The translations under genes and the position numbers were made by a program. DNA of 21,877 nucleotides from JAJPJX01 sp964568355 (GTDB lineage: Bacteria; Acidobacteriota; Terriglobia; Bryobacterales; Bryobacteraceae): assembly GCA_964568355.1 (NCBI GenBank), contig CAZMRK010000032.1, positions 1 to 21,877 of the forward strand, given 5' to 3'. The notes beneath the pieces are model-generated. The model did not search any database and was not told the origin of the DNA. It saw only the letters and a program-made list of their open reading frames with translations. Below, piece by piece: positions 1 through 6,461 of this stretch (within the stretch, counting starts at the first letter, position 1; each line of letters begins with the position of its first letter).

Positions 1-1
1 C

Positions 2-1132
2 AACTGGCTGGTCTATACGCCGGGAATGCTCTATGCCGTGGCGCAGCACTACCTGCTCTCCGGCGACCGTGCTTCTCTCGACCGGCTGCTGCCGGCGTCT
101 CTGAAAGCGCTCGACTGGTGCCTGGAAGAGGTCCGCCAGTCCGCGGCGCGCACCGGCCATACCCGCGGCCTGGTGTTCGGTCCGCTCAACGACGGCACGG
201 GAAATGGAATCTGGGCGTTCAACCAGGCCTATATGTATGCGGGGCTGGATCTGTTCGGCCGCGTGCTGCGCGAGATCCGCCATCCCCGGGCGGGCGAGTG
301 CCTGGATGCCGCCCGCTCCCTGCGCGATGCGATCGATACGGGCTTTCATGCGGCCTCCATGCGCTCCCCCCTGGTCCAGTTGCGGGACCACACCTGGATC
401 CCCTACGTGCCTTCCGAGGCCCTGACCTACGGCCGGATTCTGGACCAGTGGTATCCCGCCGATGTGGATACCGGAGCGCTGCACCTGGTGCGCCTGAAGG
501 CTGTCTCCGCCGTGGGAGAACTGGCCGATTCCCTGCTCCAGGACCACGAGGACAACCTGTTTTTCAAGGGCTGGGGTATGGCCAACGAGCCGGTCTACAA
601 TCAGCAGGCCACCGCCTATCTGCTGCGCGACGAACCGCAGGCCGCCATCCGCTCCTTCTACAGCTTCATGGCCAGCGCCTTCAGCCAGTCGGCGCTCGAA
701 CCGGTGGAGCATCGCTGGATGCACGGCCAGTATTTCGGCCCACCCTCGACCGACGGCGCCTGGGCGGAGCTTTACCGGAACATGCTGATTCGCGAAACCG
801 ACGACGACACGCTGCTGCTGGGGCAGGCGACCCCGCGGGCCTGGCTCGAAGACGGCAAGCGCATCGAAATCGAGCGTGCTCCCACCTACTACGGAGCGCT
901 CTCGCTGACGATCGAGAGCCGCGCGGCCCGCAGCCAGATCGAAGCCCGCGTGGAGATGCCGGAGCGGCGCAAGCCGCGCGCCCTGGTAGTCCGCCTGCGC
1001 CACCCCCAAGCCCGACGCATGCGTTCCGTCCTGGTCAACGGCGCGCGCTGGACCGATTTCAGCGCCGACAAAGAATGGGTCCACATCGCCGATCCAAATC
1101 AGCGCAACTACCAAATCATCGTGCGCTACTGA
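2..1132 (+). CDS. Six-hairpin glycosidase-like protein, C-terminal part (5' end outside window)
   Basis: The reading frame is already open at base 2 and runs to TGA at 1130-1132, so the true start lies upstream; the first in-frame ATG (26) is inside the domain. The visible 376 or so residues show repeated helical segments rich in Trp, Tyr and Asn, such as GIWAFNQAYMYAGLDLF and FFKGWGMANEPVYNQQ, which resemble the alpha/alpha toroid of six-hairpin glycosidases (GH78/GH95-like). The last 90 residues look like a beta-sandwich ending in a short beta strand. No signal peptide can be judged. I infer a carbohydrate-active enzyme, supported by the sugar transporter, isomerase and LacI regulator next door, but the family and substrate are not identified. 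The stop codon directly abuts the stop codon of the convergent MFS gene. Confidence 0.6.
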   Translation, partial: NWLVYTPGMLYAVAQHYLLSGDRASLDRLLPASLKALDWCLEEVRQSAARTGHTRGLVFGPLNDGTGNGIWAFNQAYMYAGLDLFGRVLREIRHPRAGECLDAARSLRDAIDTGFHAASMRSPLVQLRDHTWIPYVPSEALTYGRILDQWYPADVDTGALHLVRLKAVSAVGELADSLLQDHEDNLFFKGWGMANEPVYNQQATAYLLRDEPQAAIRSFYSFMASAFSQSALEPVEHRWMHGQYFGPPSTDGAWAELYRNMLIRETDDDTLLLGQATPRAWLEDGKRIEIERAPTYYGALSLTIESRAARSQIEARVEMPERRKPRALVVRLRHPQARRMRSVLVNGARWTDFSADKEWVHIADPNQRNYQIIVRY

Positions 1133-2365
1133 TCAGGCGTGAGGACAGGATCGGATACGCCACCAGCCGGCCACCGCCAACAGGTTCAGCAGGGCGGCGC
1201 CAAAGAAATACGCCTTGATATCCCCGGTCAGGCCCAGCAGCCATGGGAAACAAATCGACGCGCTGAACGATCCCAGCGCGCCCATCGTGTTCATGGCTCC
1301 GGAAAGCGTACCGGTTCTGGCGCCTGCCACATCTGAACAGACCGTCCAGCTCGGGCTCAGCGTGAAATCCACGCCGAAGGTGGTCAGCGCGAAAAAGAGG
1401 ATGAAAGAGACCGGGCTGGTTACGTATCCCGCCGCCAGAAGGCCGGCACTTGCCAGAGCGAATCCGGCCATCGCCGGCAGGCGGCGCGAGAGCCTTGGCC
1501 GGCCGGTCCGGTATAGCCAATCCACGGTCAGGCCGCCGGTCCAGGTAGCGACCGCCCCGAAATAGAGCGGAACGCTGGCATATATCCCCGCCTGGCCCGC
1601 GGGAAGTCCGAACCGGGTTCGGAGATAGGGCAGAAGCCAACTGAAGCAGATAAAGAACGTGAAATTCGAGGCAAAGTACTGCGCCAGAATCAACGCGGCG
1701 TCGCCCGATAGCAGGCTTCGCCAGCGGAAGGCGCCTGGAGGCTCGGCGCGGACCGCTTCCTCCTGAATTGCCGTCCGGGCGGGATGGTCGCGAAACCACG
1801 CGTACCACCATACCGCCCAAAGCACGCCCACTGTCCCCAACAGAAAGAACGCCGCGCGCCAGCCGGTCCGGGTAATGAGCCACGAGATCACGGCCAGGCC
1901 GAAGGCTGCGCCCAGGCGGGATCCTGTATTGAGCAGTCCCAGCGCCAAGCCTCGTTCTTTGACCGGCAGCCAGTTATAGATGGCGCGGGCCGCGGTGGGA
2001 AACGCGCCGGCCTCCGCCGCGCCGAACAGCAGCCGGACGGCGATCAGGGCCGGCAAAGCGCGAACCAGGCCGGTGGCAACGGAGAATAACGACCACAAAG
2101 CCACGATCAGGCTCAGAAAGCGGCGCGGGCCAAGCGCATCGCCGGCCCAGCCGGATGGCGCCATGCACACCGCATAGCCCACGGCGAAGGCGCCAAATAC
2201 GAGACCAAAGGAGAGGTCGGAGATCCCCAGGTCCGCCGCCATATCGTTCTTCGCCGCCGAGATCGAAACCCGGTCCACAATCGTGAGGAAGGCCAGGAAA
2301 AAGAGAACCGTCACCACCCGCCAGCGTCCGGTGTTCATCGGCTTGGTGTGTTCATGTTCGACCAT
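1133..2365 (-). CDS. MFS transporter, ACS (hexuronate/glucarate-type) family
   Basis: Inner-membrane secondary transporter of 410 residues with about 12 hydrophobic segments, the usual MFS size. The N-terminal half has the typical ACS arrangement: a motif-A-like loop GWAGDALGPRR after TM2, then RLLFGAAEAGAFPTAARA and NWLPVKERGLALG, which mark the anion:cation symporter branch that carries hexuronates, glucarate and related acids. The gene overlaps the upstream isomerase gene by 14 bp (2352-2365), so the two are almost certainly co-transcribed and translationally coupled. An alternative start is the ATG at 2338 (residue 10), since the first nine residues are hydrophilic and not conserved-looking; neither has a clear Shine-Dalgarno. 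Substrate is inferred only as a sugar or sugar acid from family and context. Confidence 0.88.
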   Translation of the reverse strand: MVEHEHTKPMNTGRWRVVTVLFFLAFLTIVDRVSISAAKNDMAADLGISDLSFGLVFGAFAVGYAVCMAPSGWAGDALGPRRFLSLIVALWSLFSVATGLVRALPALIAVRLLFGAAEAGAFPTAARAIYNWLPVKERGLALGLLNTGSRLGAAFGLAVISWLITRTGWRAAFFLLGTVGVLWAVWWYAWFRDHPARTAIQEEAVRAEPPGAFRWRSLLSGDAALILAQYFASNFTFFICFSWLLPYLRTRFGLPAGQAGIYASVPLYFGAVATWTGGLTVDWLYRTGRPRLSRRLPAMAGFALASAGLLAAGYVTSPVSFILFFALTTFGVDFTLSPSWTVCSDVAGARTGTLSGAMNTMGALGSFSASICFPWLLGLTGDIKAYFFGAALLNLLAVAGWWRIRSCPHA

Positions 2366-3170
2366 CGTAGCGCTGGAGGAAGCGGATGCCGCGCCGGGCC
2401 CATTCCGCCTCGATCTCGATCGAACGCTCGACCGAATCCACGAAAGGCGGCCATTGCTCCAGGATCAGGTTCGGGGCTCTGCCGAAACGTCCGAGGCGTT
2501 CGAGGATTACGTCCAGCTTCAACCGGCCTTCGCCCGCCGGACGCCCCGTCACGGCAAAACCCATCCTGGTCGGAATGCGTTCGATTTCGAAATCTTTGAC
2601 GTGAAGATTGATGACATGGGGCGCCAGGTGGTCCAGGACCTGTTCGGGGCTTTCCAGCGCACCGAACGAGTTGACGGTATCCAGACAGACGCCCAGATGC
2701 TCGCTGCCGATCCGATCCACCAGGTCGGCCAGTTCGCGGCTGGTGTGGCGTTCGTAGTTTTCCAGACCGAGGGAGACGCCCGCCTGCGCGAACTCCGGCA
2801 GGACCTCCCGCAGCCAGGCCTCGACCTCGCCGAGGTCGGGCTGCGAGTCCTGCGTATGCGTCAGAGTGCGCAGCAACGTAGCGCCCAGCGAGCGGGCAAT
2901 CCGAAGATAGGCGCGGAGGTGTTCGGGCACAACCCCGCGTGTCCCGGCCTCCAAAACCAAGCCGGAATCTTTGGCCTGCTTCTGGAGTGCGGCCAGATCG
3001 GCGGCGCTGAGGCGGTCGAGCGGCAGATTATCGGCGATCTGCACGGCGCCGGCTCCGAAGACGGCGGCCCTGGCCAACAGATCGGAAGCGCCGAGCGGCT
3101 GGCGGGGCGGAGGGTAGCCCGGGACTCCGATCGCCCAGGGATAGGTCCAGGAGCTGATACCGATGCTCAT
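2352..3170 (-). CDS. Sugar phosphate isomerase/epimerase-like TIM-barrel protein
   Basis: A 272-residue protein of the xylose isomerase-like TIM-barrel family (AP endonuclease 2 fold), which includes sugar epimerases, hydroxypyruvate isomerases and inosose-type enzymes. It begins MSIGISSWTYPW, a typical first beta strand. Likely metal and catalytic residues are E137 (GLENYE), D164 (VCLDTVNSFG), H190 and D193 (NLHVKDFE) and E238 (LILEQW). The frame stays open upstream to 3425, but the ATG at 3168-3170 is preferred because the fold begins there and the upstream extension crosses the promoter, the operator and the divergent lacI gene. It is first in an operon with the MFS gene. The reading fits cytoplasmic conversion of an imported sugar or sugar acid; the exact reaction cannot be assigned. 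Confidence 0.85.
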   Translation of the reverse strand: MSIGISSWTYPWAIGVPGYPPPRQPLGASDLLARAAVFGAGAVQIADNLPLDRLSAADLAALQKQAKDSGLVLEAGTRGVVPEHLRAYLRIARSLGATLLRTLTHTQDSQPDLGEVEAWLREVLPEFAQAGVSLGLENYERHTSRELADLVDRIGSEHLGVCLDTVNSFGALESPEQVLDHLAPHVINLHVKDFEIERIPTRMGFAVTGRPAGEGRLKLDVILERLGRFGRAPNLILEQWPPFVDSVERSIEIEAEWARRGIRFLQRYDGRT

Positions 3171-3171
3171 T

Positions 3172-3185
3172 TGAAATCGATTACA
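3172..3185. promoter_or_regulatory. LacI-type operator O1 upstream of isomerase-MFS operon
   Basis: The sequence TGAAATCGATTACA is a 14-bp near-palindrome around a central CG and matches every position of the CcpA/LacI-family consensus TGWAANCGNTNWCA. It lies between the predicted transcription start (about 3187) and the isomerase ATG (3170), where a bound repressor would block the minus-strand operon. Two more copies occur by lacI and by the serine hydrolase gene. Binding is inferred. Confidence 0.7.
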
Positions 3186-3193
3186 GCATCCAC

Positions 3194-3221
3194 AGTATCC
3201 ATCCAATTCCTGGATTGTCAA
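3194..3221 (-). promoter_or_regulatory. Sigma-70-like promoter of isomerase-MFS operon
   Basis: On the minus strand a perfect -35 TTGACA (3216-3221) is followed after 16 bp by GATACT (3194-3199), a 4/6 match to TATAAT. The predicted start near 3187 leaves a leader of about 17 nt, almost entirely filled by operator O1, with no Shine-Dalgarno visible. Confidence 0.6.
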
Positions 3222-3235
3222 GAATTTCTGGCAGA

Positions 3236-3265
3236 TTGTCGGAGATGTGGGTAATCGGTTACAAT
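3236..3265 (+). promoter_or_regulatory. Putative promoter of lacI
   Basis: TTGTCG (3236-3241) and TACAAT (3260-3265) are 18 bp apart. The -10 is a 5/6 match and the -35 is a 4/6 match. Operator O2 lies in the spacer and overlaps the -10, as expected for autorepression. The predicted start is near 3272, which would put the GTG at 3247 outside the transcript. Confidence 0.45.
3250..3263. promoter_or_regulatory. LacI-type operator O2 in the lacI promoter
   Basis: GGTAATCGGTTACA matches 13 of 14 positions of TGWAANCGNTNWCA, with G for T at the first base. Its inner arms GTAA and TTAC are a perfect inverted repeat around TCGG. It overlaps the -10 of the predicted lacI promoter, so the repressor probably controls its own gene. 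Confidence 0.6.
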
Positions 3266-3279
3266 CGCAATGGCTCACC

Positions 3280-4299
3280 TTGCCGGAAAAGCTCACCTCC
3301 ACCATCCGCGAAGTCGCCGAACGCGCCGGAGTCTCCGTTGCGACCGTATCCCGCGTTTTTTCCGGCGGGACCCGGGTGACCGAGAACGTCAGCCGGCGGG
3401 TTCGTGAGGCCGCCCGCCAGCTCAACTACCAGCCCAACCGGGTCGCTCGCAACCTGCGGGTACGCCAGACGCAGACCGTCGGCCTGATCGTCCCCGATAT
3501 CGAAAACCCGTTCTATACCAGCGTGATCGGCGGCATCGAAGAGGTTCTGCAAGCGTCGGAGTATTCCCTGCTTCTGGCCAATTCGAATGAAAATCCAAAG
3601 CGCGAGCAGGCCAACGCCCGCACGCTTCAGGCCGAGGGGGTAGCGGGGATCATTTTCACGCCCAGCGGCCCGGATACGGCGATCTATGAGCGCCTGGCGG
3701 CCGCGGGCATTCCGCTGGTGGCGGTATCCCGTACGCCCGAGTCCATGCAGATCGACGCAGTCTGTGTGGCCAACCGGGAGGGCGCGCGCACGGCCATCGA
3801 GCACCTGATCGGCCTGGGGCACCGGCGCATCGCCATGATCAGCGGCCCTCCCTGGATTTCCACTGCCAGGGACCGCCTGCTGGGGTATGAAGAAGCGCTG
3901 GCGGCCCACGGGATCGCCAGCGATCGCGAACTGGTGCAGTATGCCGATTTCCGGCAGCATGGCGGCTATAACAGCATGCGTACTCTGCTGTCGCTCCAAC
4001 CCCAGCCGACAGCCGTCTTCGTAGGCAGCAACCTCATGACCCTGGGGGCCTTACAGGCCATTCACGAGCGCGGCCTGGAAATTCCCCGGGATATCGCGGT
4101 GGTAGGATTCGACGACATGCCGTGGGCGGTTTCGCTGAATCCGCCGCTGACCGCGGTAGCCCAGCCGGCCTATGAGGTGGGGGAGACGGCGGCGCGCCTG
4201 CTGCTGGAGCGCCTGCGCCAGCCGGACCGGCCCCCGCGCAAGATCGTGCTGGAGACGACGTTGACGGTCCGGCGGTCCTGCGGGGCGCCGGCTTCTTGA
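3280..4299 (+). CDS. LacI-family transcriptional regulator
   Basis: Sugar-responsive DNA-binding repressor. The N-terminus carries the family's helix-turn-helix STIREVAERAGVSVATVSRV, then the hinge-helix region NYQPNRVARNLR, then a periplasmic-binding-protein-like effector domain (TVGLIVPDIENPF, GHRRIAMISG, AVVGFDDMPWA). The recognition helix VATVSRV resembles that of CcpA (MATVSRV), which fits the CcpA-like operators found here. Start choice is uncertain: a GTG at 3247 would add 11 residues, but it would place operator O2 and the -10 inside the coding sequence; the TTG at 3280 gives a normal lead-in to the HTH, so it is preferred. The gene is divergent from isomerase-MFS. Its stop codon overlaps the -35 of the next gene's promoter. 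The effector is unknown, probably a sugar or sugar acid handled by the flanking genes. Confidence 0.93.
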   Translation: MPEKLTSTIREVAERAGVSVATVSRVFSGGTRVTENVSRRVREAARQLNYQPNRVARNLRVRQTQTVGLIVPDIENPFYTSVIGGIEEVLQASEYSLLLANSNENPKREQANARTLQAEGVAGIIFTPSGPDTAIYERLAAAGIPLVAVSRTPESMQIDAVCVANREGARTAIEHLIGLGHRRIAMISGPPWISTARDRLLGYEEALAAHGIASDRELVQYADFRQHGGYNSMRTLLSLQPQPTAVFVGSNLMTLGALQAIHERGLEIPRDIAVVGFDDMPWAVSLNPPLTAVAQPAYEVGETAARLLLERLRQPDRPPRKIVLETTLTVRRSCGAPAS

Positions 4300-4324
4300 C
4301 AATCTGATAACTGCGGGTTATTCT
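4296..4324 (+). promoter_or_regulatory. Sigma-70-like promoter of serine hydrolase-TonB receptor operon
   Basis: A perfect TTGACA (4296-4301), which overlaps the lacI stop codon, is followed after 17 bp by TATTCT (4319-4324), a 4/6 match. The predicted start near 4331 is about 7 nt before the ATG at 4338 and inside operator O3, giving an almost leaderless transcript. Confidence 0.65.
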
Positions 4325-4338
4325 TGAAATCGTTTTCA
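4325..4338. promoter_or_regulatory. LacI-type operator O3 over the transcription and translation start
   Basis: TGAAATCGTTTTCA matches every position of TGWAANCGNTNWCA and has inverted arms TGAAA and TTTCA around the central CG. It begins directly after the predicted -10 and ends on the first base of the ATG of the serine hydrolase gene. Repressor bound here would block initiation of the plus-strand operon. Confidence 0.7.
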
Positions 4339-6461
4339 TGAAGCCCGCTTGGCACGGTACGAAATCGGTTTCCTCTCTCGCCTCCGCGATCCTCTGCACC
4401 GCCCTCCTCTCTCCTGCCCAGGAACTGCGCTGGCCCTCGGATACCCCGGAGCATCACGGCATGAGCCGGGCCGCACTGGATGCCTGGAAGGACCGCCTCG
4501 CGGCGCTCCACACCAATGCCCTCCTGGTGGTCCGCGAGGGGCAGATCGTCTACGAATGGTATGCCCCCGGGCACGGGCCGGACCGCAGGCAGGGCACCGC
4601 ATCGCTGGCCAAGGCCATCGTCGGCGGCAGTTCGCTCATGGTCGCGCTCCAGGATCGCCGCCTGCAAATCGACGATCCGGCGGCGAAGTACATTCCCGCC
4701 TGGCGCCAGGACCCGCAGAAGAGCCGGATCACCATCCGGCAGCTCGCCACGCATACTTCGGGCATCGAAGACGCCGAGCAGGACGGCATCGAGCATATGC
4801 AACTGCCGGGGTGGAAGGGTGCGTTCTGGAAGCGGACGCCGGATCCGTTTTCGATCGCCATCCACCAGGCCCCGGTGATCTTTCCTCCCGGAACCAGCTA
4901 CGCTTACAGCAATCCCGGCATGGCCGCTCTGGCCTATGCGGTGACGGCCAGCCTGCAAGGGGCCGCGCAGACCGATCTCCGCGCGCTGCTCAAGACCCGC
5001 CTCTTTGACCCGCTGGAAATTCCCGAATCCCAATGGTCCATCGGCTACGGCCAGCCCTACCAAGTCGATGGGCTTACCCTGTTTGCCAACTGGGGCGGCG
5101 GCGCATTCACACCGCGAGCCACGGCGCGCATCGGCCAACTGATGCTGCAGCAGGGGGAATGGAAGGGCAAGCGCCTGTTCGACCGCCTTCTGGTCGAGAC
5201 CATGACCGCCTACGCCGGTATGCCGGTGCAGCGGCGCACTGCATCCAATCCGGGACCGGGCTCGGGACTCTGCTGGTGGCTCAATTTCGATGGCGTATGG
5301 CCCAACATTCCGCGCGATGCGTTCGCCGGCGCAGGAGCCGGACAGGAACTGCTGCTCGTGGTCCCCAGTCTGGATCTGGTAGTGGTGCGCAATGGAGCGG
5401 CGCTCGGAGCCCGGAACCGGTACTGGGGCGATGCCGTCGAATTCGTATTCAATCCGGTGGTGGAGATGGCGCGCAGCCGCGCTCCCTATCCTCCCAGCCC
5501 GGTCATTGCAGGGGTATCGTTTGCGCCGGAGTCAACGATTGCGCGGAAGGCAATCGACAGCGACAACTGGCCTATCACCTGGGGCGATGATGACGCGCAG
5601 TACACCTCTTATGGTGACGGCAGGGGCTTTGAACCGCACTCCGGTCCCAAGCTGAGCATGGGGATCGCCAAGGTCCTGGGAACGCCGGGCAGCTTTCAAG
5701 GCATCAACATCCCATCGCCTTCCGGAGAGCGGACCGGCGACGGGGCGCGCGGAGCCAAGGCCAGCGGCATGCTGATGGTAGGCGGCACGCTCTACCTGTG
5801 GGCTCGTAATACGGGCAATTCGCAACTGGCCTGGTCGGAGGATCACGGCCGGACCTGGCAATGGGGATTCCGTTTCGACGTAAGCTTCGGCTCTCCGGCC
5901 TTTCTCAACTTCGGCAAGAACTACGCGGGAGCGCGCGACCGATTCGTCTACGTCTATTCGCAGGATGGCGACAGCGCGTATCAGTCGAGTGACGCGCTGG
6001 TTCTGGCGCGCGTTCCGGCCACCCGCATCCGGGACCGCCAGGCCTACGAATTCTTCACACGGGTGGATTCCGCCGGTCGGCCGCAGTGGACCAAAGACAT
6101 TCGCGCTCGAGGCGCCGTCTTCCGGTTCCCCGGCCGCTGCCAGCGGACCGACGTCGTGTACCACCCGCTGCTGAAACGTTACCTGCTGGCCCTGGGCTAC
6201 AACCACAAGGGTGGATGGGGCATCTTCGATGCGCCCGAGCCGTGGGGCCCATGGACCACGGCGTTCCACACCGACTACTGGGGGTTGGGCGGGACACACG
6301 GCTACCGCCTCCCGGCGAAATGGATCGGCCCCGACGCGCGGAGCATGACGCTGATCTTCTCCGGCGTGAAGCTGCCACATACGACTTACGACGCATTCTG
6401 CGTGCGTCCTATGACCTTCGAACTGAGAGCCGCCGGAAGCGGCGAGCGAGGAAGAAGATGA
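4338..6461 (+). CDS. Exported serine hydrolase (beta-lactamase fold) fused to a DUF4185-like domain
   Basis: A 707-residue, probably secreted protein. A signal peptide is visible (basic start MKPAWHGTK, hydrophobic run to about residue 24, SPAQE). Residues 30 to about 385 form a beta-lactamase-family (class C/DD-peptidase-like) serine hydrolase with S89-L-A-K92 as the SxxK nucleophile motif, Y190-S-N192 as the YxN motif, and a GAGAGQELLLVV segment near 331 in the place of the third motif. From about residue 400 to the end comes a second domain (DDDAQYTSYGDGRGFEP, QLAWSEDHGRTWQW, NYAGARDRFVYVYSQD, KRYLLALGYN) resembling DUF4185/sialidase-like beta-propeller proteins. The combination suggests ester or amide cleavage on a carbohydrate-bound substrate, which is inference. 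It is first in the plus-strand operon and overlaps the TonB receptor gene by ATGA. Confidence 0.82.
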   Translation: MKPAWHGTKSVSSLASAILCTALLSPAQELRWPSDTPEHHGMSRAALDAWKDRLAALHTNALLVVREGQIVYEWYAPGHGPDRRQGTASLAKAIVGGSSLMVALQDRRLQIDDPAAKYIPAWRQDPQKSRITIRQLATHTSGIEDAEQDGIEHMQLPGWKGAFWKRTPDPFSIAIHQAPVIFPPGTSYAYSNPGMAALAYAVTASLQGAAQTDLRALLKTRLFDPLEIPESQWSIGYGQPYQVDGLTLFANWGGGAFTPRATARIGQLMLQQGEWKGKRLFDRLLVETMTAYAGMPVQRRTASNPGPGSGLCWWLNFDGVWPNIPRDAFAGAGAGQELLLVVPSLDLVVVRNGAALGARNRYWGDAVEFVFNPVVEMARSRAPYPPSPVIAGVSFAPESTIARKAIDSDNWPITWGDDDAQYTSYGDGRGFEPHSGPKLSMGIAKVLGTPGSFQGINIPSPSGERTGDGARGAKASGMLMVGGTLYLWARNTGNSQLAWSEDHGRTWQWGFRFDVSFGSPAFLNFGKNYAGARDRFVYVYSQDGDSAYQSSDALVLARVPATRIRDRQAYEFFTRVDSAGRPQWTKDIRARGAVFRFPGRCQRTDVVYHPLLKRYLLALGYNHKGGWGIFDAPEPWGPWTTAFHTDYWGLGGTHGYRLPAKWIGPDARSMTLIFSGVKLPHTTYDAFCVRPMTFELRAAGSGERGRR

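Noticed and set aside
2283..3254. Plus-strand open frame of 323 codons opposite the isomerase and MFS genes
   Set aside because: The minus-strand isomerase has clear TIM-barrel motifs and metal ligands. The plus-strand product has no domain and crosses the divergent promoter.
6086..6457. N-terminal extension of the TonB receptor frame
   Set aside because: It is out of frame with, and inside, the DUF4185-domain coding region. The signal peptide and SD identify ATG 6458 as the start.
4338..6461. Antibiotic-resistance beta-lactamase
   Set aside because: SxxK and YxN are present, but the protein belongs to the broad serine hydrolase/esterase group, is fused to a DUF4185-like domain and sits in a sugar-regulated operon. 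Resistance is not supported.
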